From: Pseudomonas spelaei
GTDB taxonomy: Bacteria > Pseudomonadota > Gammaproteobacteria > Pseudomonadales > Pseudomonadaceae
Assembly: GCF_009724245.1 (NCBI RefSeq)
Contig: NZ_WNNK01000008.1
Span: 1-64,000, forward strand
Direction: 5' to 3'
Length of the DNA: 64,000 nucleotides
How positions within the stretch are numbered: the first letter of the stretch is position 1; each line of letters starts with the position of its first letter. The translations under genes were made by a program, and so were the position numbers. Of this stretch, positions 55,975-64,000 are shown in pieces. The notes under the pieces are model-generated. The model worked only from the letters and a program-made list of their open reading frames with translations, did no database searches and had not been told where the DNA came from.

Positions 55975-56589
55975 TTACATCGGCGGTGTCACGCCATCCT
56001 TGCCTGCCGAAATCGCCTGGGCCGTAATCGTCCCATCAGCGCCCTTGGCCGCAAACATCACCACCTTCACTCCCGCCTTCAACAAACTGCGATCCCCTGG
56101 TTCCAGGTTGACGATCGGCACATCATCCGGCACCACGATTTTCTGCTCGCCCCCCTTGTATTTGACCGTCAGGGTCCGGCCATGGCTGATCACCAGATCA
56201 CCCACGGTGCCGTTGGTCATACTGCTGCCCTCTTTCAGGTCGAAGGCCCGATGCCCATCACCCGTGCCCGCCATCGCGGGGGGGAACACATGAATTTCCA
56301 GCGCGGTCAGGGTGCCATCTGCGTTAGGCATGGCCGCCGAGCCGATATAGCTGCCGGGCTTGATGTCTTCGATTTTGGCCAGGGTCACGGCGCGGACCTG
56401 GGTGTCCTTGGTCAGGTGCACGGTGACGTCTTCACCGCTATTGACCTTGACGTGCATGGCATCGCCGTCCATTGCCGTAATGGCGCCGCGCACGCCGATA
56501 CGCGGGGCGTCCTGAGCCTGGGCCACGCCCAGGGTCATGAACGCGGCCAGGCTTGAGGCCAGGAGCATTGTGTTGAATGTCATCTTCAT
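55975..56589 (-). CDS. Exported protein of unknown function (DUF5666-like?)
   Basis: A 204-residue protein starting MKMTFNTMLLASSLAAFMTLGVAQAQ, a signal peptide cleaved after AQA, with AGGAAA upstream. The mature part has repeated short beta motifs (RGAITAMDGDAMHVKVNSGEDVTVHL and DLVISHGRTLTVKYKGGEQKIVV, quoted only as landmarks) suggesting tandem OB-like or barrel domains, as in DUF5666 proteins. Function unknown. It diverges from the MFS transporter. Confidence 0.65.
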   Translation of the reverse strand: MKMTFNTMLLASSLAAFMTLGVAQAQDAPRIGVRGAITAMDGDAMHVKVNSGEDVTVHLTKDTQVRAVTLAKIEDIKPGSYIGSAAMPNADGTLTALEIHVFPPAMAGTGDGHRAFDLKEGSSMTNGTVGDLVISHGRTLTVKYKGGEQKIVVPDDVPIVNLEPGDRSLLKAGVKVVMFAAKGADGTITAQAISAGKDGVTPPM

Positions 56590-56765
56590 GGCAGTCGATT
56601 TCCTGTTTTTGCAGTTGTGACTGAATGTATCATTGAGCCTCGGCTTGAAAGTTAACGTTTCAGTCATTAATGCCCGGCATGAGTGTTATCACCGTAAACG
56701 GCCTACTCCCTCCAGGGTTTGGTCTCTACTCTCGCTCGCCATCTTCCGCTTTTTATGAGAACGCC

Positions 56766-57962
56766 ATGAACGCTACGCCTCACGCTGCAAGCACCATGAC
56801 CCGGGGTATGGTGATGCTGTTTGCGTTCTGTTGCGGCGCCATCGTCGCCAACATCTATTACGCACAACCAATCATCGAACTGATCGCTCCGGACATTGGT
56901 ATCAGTCCGGCTTTGGCTAGTTTGATCGTGTCCCTGACGCAGATCGGTTATGCCCTGGGCCTGTTCTTCCTGGTGCCGTTGGGTGACTTGCTGGAAAATC
57001 GCCGCTTGATGATCATCACAACCGTGGTGGCCATTGCCAGCCTGTTGGGTGCGGCGTTCACCGAACAGCCGAATCTGTTCCTGCTGGTGTCGTTGCTGAT
57101 CGGCTTCAGTTCAGTCTCGGTACAGATCCTGATCCCGTTGGCGGCGCACCTCGCGCCGGCGGAGTCCCGTGGCCGGGTGGTCGGCAGCATCATGGGCGGC
57201 CTGCTGCTGGGCATCCTGCTGGCACGGCCGGTGTCCAGTGTGGTGGCCGATCACTTCGGCTGGCGTGCAATGTTCATGGCAGCCGCTGCCTTGATGGCGG
57301 TGATCAGCGTGGTGCTGCTGTTGACCATTCCCAAGCGCCAGCCCGATCACGCCGCCAGTTATGGCCAGTTATTGCGCTCCCTGGGCACGCTGTTGCGCCA
57401 ACAGCCGGTCCTGCGCCAACGCGCGTTTTATCAAGGCTGTATGTTCGCCACCTTCAGCCTGTTCTGGACCGCTGCTCCTTTGGAGCTGGTACGCAACCAC
57501 GGCCTGAGCCAAACCCAGATCGCAATCTTCGCCCTGGTGGGTGCCATCGGTGCCATAGCCGCCCCTATCGCCGGGCGCCTGGCAGATGCCGGGCATACCC
57601 ATAAAGCCTCGTTGCTGGCGATGCTATTTGCCGCATTGAGCTTCCTGCCAGCTTTCGTCCATCCGCTCTACAGCGTAATTGGCTTGGCGGTAACCGGCGT
57701 GGTCCTGGACTTCTGCGTGCAGATGAACATGGTCCTCGGCCAACGCGCCATCTACGCCCTCGACGCCCACAGCCGCAGCCGCCTGAACGCGCTGTACATG
57801 ACCAGCATCTTCATCGGCGGCGCCTTTGGTTCGGCGATTGCCAGCAGCGTGTATGAACACGGCGGCTGGCTGGGGGTGATGCTGGTGGGCAGTGCATTCC
57901 CGCTGGTGGCACTGTTGCGCTTCGTCAGTACTTCACGCCAGGCCTCGGTTGCTACCGCCTGA
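56766..57962 (+). CDS. MFS transporter
   Basis: A 398-residue major facilitator with 12 predicted helices. NIYYAQPIIELIAPDIG at the first helix and LVPLGDLLENRRLMI as the loop 2-3 motif (G-D-L-x-E-N-R-R) are characteristic of the drug:H+ antiporter-like YfmO/AraJ group. It probably exports a small molecule; substrate unknown. The start MNATPHAASTMTRG is chosen because the longer frame is not hydrophobic or conserved. A hairpin terminator follows. Confidence 0.9.
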   Translation: MNATPHAASTMTRGMVMLFAFCCGAIVANIYYAQPIIELIAPDIGISPALASLIVSLTQIGYALGLFFLVPLGDLLENRRLMIITTVVAIASLLGAAFTEQPNLFLLVSLLIGFSSVSVQILIPLAAHLAPAESRGRVVGSIMGGLLLGILLARPVSSVVADHFGWRAMFMAAAALMAVISVVLLLTIPKRQPDHAASYGQLLRSLGTLLRQQPVLRQRAFYQGCMFATFSLFWTAAPLELVRNHGLSQTQIAIFALVGAIGAIAAPIAGRLADAGHTHKASLLAMLFAALSFLPAFVHPLYSVIGLAVTGVVLDFCVQMNMVLGQRAIYALDAHSRSRLNALYMTSIFIGGAFGSAIASSVYEHGGWLGVMLVGSAFPLVALLRFVSTSRQASVATA

Positions 57963-57963
57963 A

Positions 57964-58001
57964 GAGAGGGCGCAGCGAGCCCTGCTCGGGTGCGCCCTCT
58001 C
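57964..58001. terminator. Convergent hairpin between the MFS and protease genes
   Basis: GAGAGGGCGCA (57964-57974) pairs with TGCGCCCTCTC (57991-58001). It follows the MFS stop by one base and precedes the protease stop by about ten, so it may end both transcripts. T-richness is modest. Confidence 0.7.
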
Positions 58002-58010
58002 TCTGGGTTG

Positions 58011-59480
58011 CTAACGGGACTTGCCAGCCGTCTGGCTGGGCGGTGTCATGAACAGTTGCAGCAATTGCGCAAAAAACCCTGCCAGGGTCTGGATGAGCGT
58101 TTCGATTACCCCTGAAGGCCGATCCGGTATTTCATCGGGTGTTGGGGCCGGGGGCGGCTGGGGAGCCTCCCGGCCGCCCCACAGCACATCGGCCGGCCTG
58201 ATCCCCCCCATGCTCTTGACTAACAGGTCCGCGCTGCCTGTTCCCTTGAGGTCGATCGCCAGGCTCGACTGACCCGTGCTCGCGTCGTACTTGAGCACCG
58301 CCTCACCCGCGCGGCCACTGAATCGATCCGTAAACACCAGGGCCCGCACACCCGCCTCTTTCAAGGCGCCCGATACATCGATCTTGTCGGTGCCGCTGGT
58401 GAAATCTTCGATCATGTCCGGGCTCTGCGGCATAGAATCGCTGGCCTTATCGTAGACAAACGTATCCGCGCCTCCCCCTCCTCTCAACCGGTCGGCGCCA
58501 AGGCCACCCTTAAGCCGATTGGCAGCCTCATTACCCATCAACGTGTCGCGGCCAGCGCCGCCGACGGCATTTTCAATCGTGCACCCCTTGGCAATGGACA
58601 CATTGCCCTTCAACCCGCCTACGTCAGAGAACGACTCGGCTTTCAGGTTGATGTTCTGGTCCTGTGAGAATCCGGAAAAATCCAGGGTATCGACCCCCCC
58701 TCCATCCCAGACACAGAACACGGGCTTGTCCCTGGCACTTTTAAGGCTCAGCACCTCACGTTCGGTATTGGAATTGAAGCCATAGATGGTGTCGGTATTG
58801 CGTGTCTGGTGATTGGCCCCATAGAGGCGCTGCACCGCCGCAATATCATCCATCATGGGCGCGGACGGATTGATTCCCCTGAAGTCATGGCCGGTTTGAT
58901 GTTTCTCCGACCAGTAGCTCATTACCGTGCGTGCCTTTGTATCCTGGGCATAGACAGCACCCTGCTCATAACGGGGATTGCCACCGTTATAATTCCCCGG
59001 ATGCTGCAGGCCGATGGCATGGCCGATTTCGTGAACAGCCGTGACCGAGAAATGGCTGCCCAGCGCGGGCGAACGCGCCCCGCCCAGCGTACCGATCGTG
59101 GCACTGGTACGGGCATTGAAACGATTGGGTGAGCTGGCAACACCTCGATCACCGCGGGGGTTATTGTGGATGCTGAGCACGCCGTCCGTCCCGGACGACT
59201 GCTCGCGGAAGTTAATATTGGCCACGTCCTGCCAGGATTGGACTGCCTGGTGAACACGCTGCTGTTGCTGGGTGTCGAAACTCTTGTCGACCGTGTAGTG
59301 CAGATCAATTTTTCCATCCGCATTACGGTCGTGAAAACGCAAGTTTTCCCGAGTGATTTGTCTGGCGGCCTGATCCGTTGTAAAGCTTGGTTTGCTGCTG
59401 GCGCCGACCCCAAACGGGCCGGGGTCAGAGACAGGCAAACCCGGGTAAGTATCAAAACAACAAGAATCAACAACTTTCAT
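58011..59480 (-). CDS. Serralysin-type RTX zinc metalloprotease, divergent
   Basis: A 489-residue M10B (serralysin) protease. The zinc site HEIGHAIGLQHP spans residues 150-161, with the Met-turn and tyrosine in VMSYWS (Met187, Tyr189). About four RTX repeats lie at 307-340 (GGAGRDTLM...GGLGADRLR...GGGGADTF) for calcium binding. There is no signal peptide, as for type I secretion. Unusual points: cysteines at 7, 8, 256 and 300, and a Pro-rich plus hydrophobic tail (about 437-489) after the point where serralysins normally end. No secretion or inhibitor genes adjoin. GAGG precedes this ATG. Confidence 0.92.
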   Translation of the reverse strand: MKVVDSCCFDTYPGLPVSDPGPFGVGASSKPSFTTDQAARQITRENLRFHDRNADGKIDLHYTVDKSFDTQQQQRVHQAVQSWQDVANINFREQSSGTDGVLSIHNNPRGDRGVASSPNRFNARTSATIGTLGGARSPALGSHFSVTAVHEIGHAIGLQHPGNYNGGNPRYEQGAVYAQDTKARTVMSYWSEKHQTGHDFRGINPSAPMMDDIAAVQRLYGANHQTRNTDTIYGFNSNTEREVLSLKSARDKPVFCVWDGGGVDTLDFSGFSQDQNINLKAESFSDVGGLKGNVSIAKGCTIENAVGGAGRDTLMGNEAANRLKGGLGADRLRGGGGADTFVYDKASDSMPQSPDMIEDFTSGTDKIDVSGALKEAGVRALVFTDRFSGRAGEAVLKYDASTGQSSLAIDLKGTGSADLLVKSMGGIRPADVLWGGREAPQPPPAPTPDEIPDRPSGVIETLIQTLAGFFAQLLQLFMTPPSQTAGKSR

Positions 59481-59905
59481 GACATGCGCCTCGTCTAGGT
59501 TAATCAAAACGCGTATCGAATTGAGTCACTTCGTTCTCTGACGAAGCCTGGGTTATCCAACGCCCACCCAATCGACACCGCAAATTAACGTCGCACGTCA
59601 AAAAAACTCAGACAATCCTTATTGTATCTCCGACTGAAACGCCTACCGGTCGTGCAACATGCGCTCAGAAAATGATTAATTCATTTGCAATTTAAACATT
59701 CAAAAACACAAACTTTTATTCAATAGCGATTTGTTTTAACTGGAAAAAACAAAAAATAAAAAATATGCCTCAACTCAAGCAGGCGTTTTCTTATCTTGCC
59801 ACGATATGTTTACTCAACTTTTTCATGACGCGTTTTACTGCGCACACCTGACATTTCAAACAGGGCGACAAAAGGCTGAATATCTAACCGGCAAAGTGAA
59901 ACCCG
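59481..59905. other. AT-rich leader of the protease gene
   Basis: No convincing gene is present. Base use changes sharply: in 59701-59760 only 13 of 60 bases are G or C, against roughly 60 percent in the genes around. The stretch has long A and T runs (AAAAAATAAAAAATAT near 59751). A small open frame at 59806-59997 runs into a repeat and is not accepted. Confidence 0.7.
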
Positions 59906-60015
59906 TGTGGGAGCTCCCGAGCTTTAGCGAGGCTGCGATGACGTCGGCACAACCTGCATTGATGTTGCCTGATCCATCGCTATCGCAGTCTCGCTAAAGC
60001 TCGAGAGCTCCCACA
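59906..60015. repeat. Long divergent REP-like inverted repeat
   Basis: GGGAGCTCCCGAGCTTTAGC begins the left arm (59906-59939), and the right arm (59982-60015) is its imperfect inverse (TCGCTAAAGCTCGAGAGCTC). Arms of about 34 bases flank 42 bases. The ends match the other doublets (TGTGGGAGCT and GCGAT), but the middle differs and is longer, so it is a distinct subfamily. Confidence 0.85.
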
Positions 60016-60041
60016 GTTGATCTTCACGGCCTGGGGCACCG

Positions 60042-60791
60042 CTAGATCACTCGCCCATCCCACCCCACCGTCACATGCCTTGGCAGCTCGCGACGGTGCT
60101 GCATCAACCAAGCATCCAACGTATGCCCGACATGGGTCAGCACCCCCTGCTCGGCCTTCACCTCGTCAATGCACTGCAATGCCAACGTCAGGTCATTGTG
60201 ATTGCGCGGTGCCTGGGGTTGTGGCGGCATGGAACAGTCGATCACCAGCACATCCAGCTTTTCCCGTTGCAGCCAGACGGTGGTGGCGGATGGCAGGCCG
60301 GTAGTGTCGGTGAGGTAGGCGATGCGTCGCCCTTGCCCTTCCAGCAGATAGCCGAGGGTCGGTTTGGAGTGTTGCAGCGGCAACGCGGTGACGGTCAGCT
60401 CGCCAAACTGGCGGCTTTCAAACTCGGCAAAGGGTTGGCTGAAATCGAGGATGCCAGGGTGTTTGTAGAGGTCAGACAGGCCTTCCGGGTCCACCGGACC
60501 GTGAACCGGGATGATCAGGCCCTGGCCCCAGCGCAAATGCAGCAGGCCTTGGGCATGGTCGGCGTGGTAGTGGGTCTGCAGAATCCCGTTGAAGCTGCGC
60601 GGCGGGAAACGCTCGGTCAGGTCCGGCAACCCGCTGTCGATCAACCAGCGTTGGTCGCCGCACTCGATCAGCGCACTGCACGGTCGACGACGCAGGCTTT
60701 CATCACTGCGGGCCAACCCGCAGGCCGCGCAGTCGCAGCCATAGACCGGGACTTGGCGGGCATCGCCGGTGCCGAGCAAGGTCAGGCGCAT
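60042..60791 (-). CDS. phnP: Phosphoribosyl cyclic phosphodiesterase PhnP
   Basis: A 249-residue metallo-beta-lactamase-fold enzyme opening 5-phosphoribosyl 1,2-cyclic phosphate made by C-P lyase. The metal motif is THYHADHAQ (His74, His76, Asp78, His79), and the extra zinc site of PhnP is seen as Cys19, Cys21 and Cys24 in YGCDCAACG. Later ligands lie in LTDTTG and LTHVGHTLD. It overlaps the end of phnN by 10 bases and is the last gene of the operon. Confidence 0.94.
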   Translation of the reverse strand: MRLTLLGTGDARQVPVYGCDCAACGLARSDESLRRRPCSALIECGDQRWLIDSGLPDLTERFPPRSFNGILQTHYHADHAQGLLHLRWGQGLIIPVHGPVDPEGLSDLYKHPGILDFSQPFAEFESRQFGELTVTALPLQHSKPTLGYLLEGQGRRIAYLTDTTGLPSATTVWLQREKLDVLVIDCSMPPQPQAPRNHNDLTLALQCIDEVKAEQGVLTHVGHTLDAWLMQHRRELPRHVTVGWDGRVI

Positions 60792-61345
60792 GCGGGATGT
60801 CCGTCGAGGCAGCCCAGCAAGCGTTCGACGGTGAGCGCCAGCGCGCCGGAGTTGTCGAGCAGAAACACGTCTGGCGCAGCGATCAGGCTGTCACTGAACC
60901 GCGCATTACGCGCCAGCCGCTCATCAATATCAGCGATGGACTCGCGGCCCCGCGCCAGCAACCGCTGGCGCAACACAGCCTGATCAACGCTCAGCAACAC
61001 CACCAGCAACGTCGGATAACGCAATCGGGTTTGCGCCAGGTGGCCACGGGAGCCGTTGACCAGCACGTCCTCTCCCGCCGCCAGCCAATCATCGATTTCC
61101 CGTGGGATTCCATAGGACAAGCCGTTGGCCTGCCAACTGAGGGCAAACGCGCCCTCTGCGTCCATTGCGGCAAATTGTTCAGGGCTGACGCCCTGAGCCG
61201 CCTCGCCCGCCGCTTCCGCCGAACGGGTGATGACCCGCCGTACAATGCGGCAGCCGCGTTCGGCCAACCGCGCACGTGCAGCATCCAGCAGGCTGTCCTT
61301 GCCCGAACCCGATGGTCCGATGAGATAGATCAACCTGCCCGCCAT
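60782..61345 (-). CDS. phnN: Ribose 1,5-bisphosphokinase PhnN
   Basis: A 187-residue kinase making PRPP from ribose 1,5-bisphosphate. The P-loop is IGPSGSGKDSLL (residues 9-20), and the guanylate-kinase-like fold continues with VITRSAEAAGEAAQGVS and LLVVLLSVDQAVLRQRL. Its ATG overlaps the phnM stop (ATGA). A TTG one codon upstream is less likely. Confidence 0.93.
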   Translation of the reverse strand: MAGRLIYLIGPSGSGKDSLLDAARARLAERGCRIVRRVITRSAEAAGEAAQGVSPEQFAAMDAEGAFALSWQANGLSYGIPREIDDWLAAGEDVLVNGSRGHLAQTRLRYPTLLVVLLSVDQAVLRQRLLARGRESIADIDERLARNARFSDSLIAAPDVFLLDNSGALALTVERLLGCLDGHPACA

Positions 61346-62490
61346 CAAAACACCCTCTTCGCTTGTCGCCAGACTTGTTGGACCACTGGCAGCCCGTCTT
61401 GGGCCCTGGCTTGTACCAGATCTGCCCGCAGGCCGATGGCAATTTCGCCGCGATCACTCAAGCCCGCCGCGCGTGCGGGCGCCAGGCTGATCATCTTGAC
61501 CGCCTGAGGCAGATCGCAGTCGTTGTCCGGAGCGGCCAGTGCAAAGGCCGCTTGCAGCAGGCTGGCCGGGTAGTAGTCACTGGAAAGTATATCCAGCAAT
61601 CCTTCGGCAGCCAGGCCGGCGGCGGCCACATTACCCGAGTGCGACCCACCACGCACCACGTTCGGCGCGCCCATCAACACTTTCATGTTCAGTTGCCGGC
61701 AGCCACGCGCAGCCTCCAGTGTGGTGGGGAACTCGGCGATGGTCATGCCGTAGCGTGCCGACTCCTCGACATGGGCCAAGGTGGCATCGTCGTGACTGGC
61801 CACCGACAACCCACGCGCCAGGCAATGCTCGACGATGGCGGCGCGGTAGCGGTCGCTGTACGTCTTCGAATTGGCCATTTGTTGCACGATAAAGGCGTCC
61901 ATGGTCTCGTCGCTCAAGTGGTACTTGCCCATGTAGTACTCACGGTACTTGGACTCCAGCACAAATTGGCGCTGGCCCGGCGAGTGGTCCATCACCGACA
62001 CCAGTTGCACCAGCGGGTTTTCTACCAAATCGCGGAACACGCTCAAGGTGTCCGGGTGGCACAGCTCGCAACGCAGGTGCAGGCGGTGCTCGGCGCGGGT
62101 CAGGCCGGCACCTTGTGCCGAGGTGATAGCGTTGAGCATCGCCGGCAATTTCTGCATGCGATTGCCCTTGGGATTGACGTCGCCGATGGACACCGCGTCG
62201 AACACCGTGGTGATACCGGCCGCGATGATTTGCGCATCATGGCTGAGCACCGCCGAGGTCGAAGGCCAGTCCACACCGGGGCGTGGGGTCATGTGTTTTT
62301 CCAGGTTATCGGTGTGCAACTCCACCAGGCCCGGCAGCAGGAAATCGCCATTGAGGTCCTGGGCCTGAGGCAGTTGGCTGCGGCCTTCGGCCAGGTCGAC
62401 GATCATCCCGTCACGCAGGACCACAGTGCCGAGAAACACGCGATCAGCGGTGACCAGTCGGGCATTGCTGAGGATCTGTTCAGCGGGCAT
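61345..62490 (-). CDS. phnM: Alpha-D-ribose 1-methylphosphonate 5-triphosphate diphosphatase PhnM
   Basis: A 381-residue amidohydrolase-superfamily enzyme. DFLLPGLVELHTDNLEKH carries the first metal ligands, SVMDHSPGQRQF and SHDDATLAHVEES the later ones. It removes pyrophosphate from the C-P lyase substrate before PhnJ acts. It overlaps phnL by 11 bases and phnN by 3-4. Length is normal. Confidence 0.95.
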   Translation of the reverse strand: MPAEQILSNARLVTADRVFLGTVVLRDGMIVDLAEGRSQLPQAQDLNGDFLLPGLVELHTDNLEKHMTPRPGVDWPSTSAVLSHDAQIIAAGITTVFDAVSIGDVNPKGNRMQKLPAMLNAITSAQGAGLTRAEHRLHLRCELCHPDTLSVFRDLVENPLVQLVSVMDHSPGQRQFVLESKYREYYMGKYHLSDETMDAFIVQQMANSKTYSDRYRAAIVEHCLARGLSVASHDDATLAHVEESARYGMTIAEFPTTLEAARGCRQLNMKVLMGAPNVVRGGSHSGNVAAAGLAAEGLLDILSSDYYPASLLQAAFALAAPDNDCDLPQAVKMISLAPARAAGLSDRGEIAIGLRADLVQARAQDGLPVVQQVWRQAKRVF

Positions 62491-63202
62491 GGGCGTATTC
62501 CTCTTCGGCGATGGCAGTGGGGGTCATGTCGAAATGACGATCGGCGACCGCTTCACGGGCGGCGCGGTCGTGGAAGATGCCAATCAGCGCAGCGCCGCCG
62601 GCCTTGGCTTCGCTCATCAGTTCCAGCACCACTTGGCGGTTGCTCTCATCCAGCGATGCGGTGGGCTCATCCAGCAGCATCACCGGCCAGGCCACCATGA
62701 AGCCGCGAGCGATATTGACCCGCTGTTGTTCGCCACCGGAGAAGGTGCCGGGTGCCAACTGCCACAGGCGTTGCGGGATGTTGAGACGGGTCAGCAAGTG
62801 TTCGGCCCGTACTTGCGCGTCGGCCTTGGACCAGCCGCGAGCCAGGGCCGGCTCCATCACTACGTCCAGGCAGGCCACCCGGGGGATCACCCGCAGAAAC
62901 TGGCTGACGTAGCCGAGAGTCTGCTGACGCACCTGCAACACCGCCCTCGGCTCGGCGCCCACCAACTCCAGCCAGGCACCGGCATGCTGCACACGAATGC
63001 TGCCGCCCGCCGGTAAATAGTTACCGTACAAGGTGCGCAGCAGCGTGCTTTTACCGGCGCCGGACTGGCCATGCAACACCAGGCATTCGCCGCCCCGCAC
63101 ACTGAATTCCACCCCGCGCAGCACGTTCAACACCACGCCGTGTTGCTGGTGCAGGGTGAAGGTTTTCGAGAGGTCACGGACCTCGATCAAGGTATTCATC
63201 AT
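62480..63202 (-). CDS. phnL: C-P lyase system ABC-type ATPase PhnL
   Basis: A 240-residue ATPase with Walker A GQSGAGKSTLL, signature FSGGEQQRVNIARG, Walker B VMLLDEPTASLD and a following switch His (GIFHDRA). PhnL and PhnK bind the PhnGHIJ core, not a membrane transporter. Two ATGs stand in tandem at the start; the first is used. The overlap with the phnK stop shows tight coupling. Confidence 0.94.
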   Translation of the reverse strand: MMNTLIEVRDLSKTFTLHQQHGVVLNVLRGVEFSVRGGECLVLHGQSGAGKSTLLRTLYGNYLPAGGSIRVQHAGAWLELVGAEPRAVLQVRQQTLGYVSQFLRVIPRVACLDVVMEPALARGWSKADAQVRAEHLLTRLNIPQRLWQLAPGTFSGGEQQRVNIARGFMVAWPVMLLDEPTASLDESNRQVVLELMSEAKAGGAALIGIFHDRAAREAVADRHFDMTPTAIAEEEYAHAR

Positions 63203-63972
63203 GGCTGCAATACCGAAGACACCAGCAGTTGAGAGTAAGGGTGCTGTGGATCGTCGAGGATCTGGTCCGTCAGCCCGGTTTCCACCACACGGGAACGGCG
63301 CATCACCATCAAGCGGTCGGCCAGCAAGCGCGCCACCGCCAGGTCATGGGTGACGATCACCACGGCCAAGTCCAGCTCGCGTACCAAGCCGCGCAGCAGG
63401 TCGAGCAAGCGCGCTTGCACCGACACATCAAGGCCGCCGGTGGGCTCATCCATGAACACCAGGCGCGGGCTCGACACCAGGTTGCGGGCGATTTGCAGGC
63501 GCTGTTGCATGCCGCCGGAAAAGGTCCGGGGCAAGTCGTCGATGCGCAGCGGGTCGATTTCCACCTGGCTCAACCAGTCGAGCCCGGCGCCCCGCAGTTG
63601 CTGGTAGTTGCGCACGCCTTGGGCCATCAGGCGCTCACCGATATTGGCACCGGCGGAGACGCCCATACGCAGGCCATCCCGTGGGTTCTGTTCGACGAAG
63701 CCCCACTCGGTGCGCAACAAGGTGCGGCGTTCGGCTTCGCTGGCGCTATAAAGGTCGAGCCATTCGCCGTCCTTGCCGCGATAACCGATATGTCCGCCCT
63801 GCGGCGGCAAGCGACCACTGAGCAATGACAGCAAGGTGGATTTGCCTGAGCCGGACTCGCCGACAATCCCCAGCACTTCGCCGGGGTACAGGTCGAAGCT
63901 CACGTCCTGGCAGCCCTTCTCCTCGCCGTACAGCAGAGACAGGTCACGTACTTGCAACAAGGGTTGGCTCAT
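63199..63972 (-). CDS. phnK: C-P lyase system ABC-type ATPase PhnK
   Basis: A 257-residue ATPase with Walker A GESGSGKSTLL, the Q-loop FVEQNPRDGL, signature FSGGMQQRLQIAR and Walker B LVFMDEPTGGLD, followed by IVTHDLAVAR. PhnK caps the C-P lyase core complex and drives its cycle. AAGGAG lies upstream, and the ATG overlaps the stop of the preceding reading frame (ATGA). Confidence 0.95.
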   Translation of the reverse strand: MSQPLLQVRDLSLLYGEEKGCQDVSFDLYPGEVLGIVGESGSGKSTLLSLLSGRLPPQGGHIGYRGKDGEWLDLYSASEAERRTLLRTEWGFVEQNPRDGLRMGVSAGANIGERLMAQGVRNYQQLRGAGLDWLSQVEIDPLRIDDLPRTFSGGMQQRLQIARNLVSSPRLVFMDEPTGGLDVSVQARLLDLLRGLVRELDLAVVIVTHDLAVARLLADRLMVMRRSRVVETGLTDQILDDPQHPYSQLLVSSVLQP

Positions 63973-64000
63973 TGGTTGTTCTCCTTGACCCGCTGGGCGC
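63969..64000 (-). CDS. phnJ: Partial 3' end of probable phnJ
   Basis: Only the last nine codons are in the window, reading AQRVKENNQ and then TGA, which overlaps the phnK ATG. Identification rests on the conserved phnJ-phnK order, not on sequence. Confidence 0.45.
   Translation of the reverse strand, partial: AQRVKENNQ

Noticed and set aside
58011..59480. Naming the protease aprA
   Set aside because: The aprA locus normally has aprDEF and aprI alongside, and this protein has extra cysteines and a C-terminal tail, so orthology is not supported.
59806..59997. A 63-codon open frame after the AT-rich island
   Set aside because: Its last third lies inside the long REP-like repeat, it lacks a convincing ribosome site, and the translation has no recognisable features.

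Overview
The window looks like a piece of chromosome from a fluorescent Pseudomonas, most likely the P. fluorescens group. The basis is high-GC coding, the fabA-fabB pair, the sdhCDAB-sucAB-lpdG-sucCD block divergent from gltA, and many intergenic REP doublets (REPIN-type, core GAGCTGGCTTGCCTGCG and relatives) together with a REP-associated transposase (RAYT). No rRNA, tRNA, CRISPR array, prophage or classical insertion sequence was seen; most of the window is core genome.

Layout. 1-7.1 kb: sixA, a DUF4389 membrane protein and gpsA on the minus strand, then a plus-strand three-gene unit of TonB-dependent receptor, periplasmic binding protein and hybrid histidine kinase, which reads like a sensory system. 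7.1-17.1 kb: fabA-fabB, a chemoreceptor, a DUF3859 protein, an OsmC protein, a pirin, a dienelactone hydrolase-like protein, htpG with a clear heat-shock promoter, two tandem PaaI-type thioesterases and a small lipoprotein. 17.2-19.6 kb: a DUF599 membrane protein and brnQ. 20.0-31.4 kb: the TCA-cycle block read right to left (sdhCDAB, sucA, sucB, lpdG, sucC, sucD), with gltA divergent across a 364-bp region holding a good sigma-70 promoter in each direction. 33.3-44.8 kb: yjcH-like DUF485 plus actP, an orphan glycine-betaine binding protein, a membrane GH17-like glucan protein, a secreted alpha/beta hydrolase overlapping mlaA, a FUSC transporter, a DUF808 protein and a RutR-like TetR regulator.

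45.0-55.8 kb: the RAYT between two REP doublets, then a glyoxylate module. A GlcG-like gene diverges from gcl-hyi-glxR-ttuD-pykF, which would turn two glyoxylates into tartronate semialdehyde, then glycerate, 2-phosphoglycerate and pyruvate. Two identical TTGTATACAA palindromes in the divergent promoter region suggest a GntR-type regulator encoded elsewhere, and A-rich Hfq/Crc-like motifs precede several of the genes. A urea transporter, a voltage-gated-type potassium channel and a sulfate-binding protein follow.

56.0-64.0 kb: an exported protein of unknown function, an MFS transporter, an orphan serralysin-type metalloprotease with an unusual C-terminal tail behind an AT-rich leader, and the end of a C-P lyase operon (phnJ fragment, phnK, phnL, phnM, phnN, phnP) that continues beyond the right edge.

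The items most worth following up are the TonB receptor/binding protein/hybrid kinase operon, the divergent serralysin with its AT-rich upstream region, the two GntR-like operators and A-rich motifs of the glyoxylate module, and the mixed REP doublets around the RAYT.
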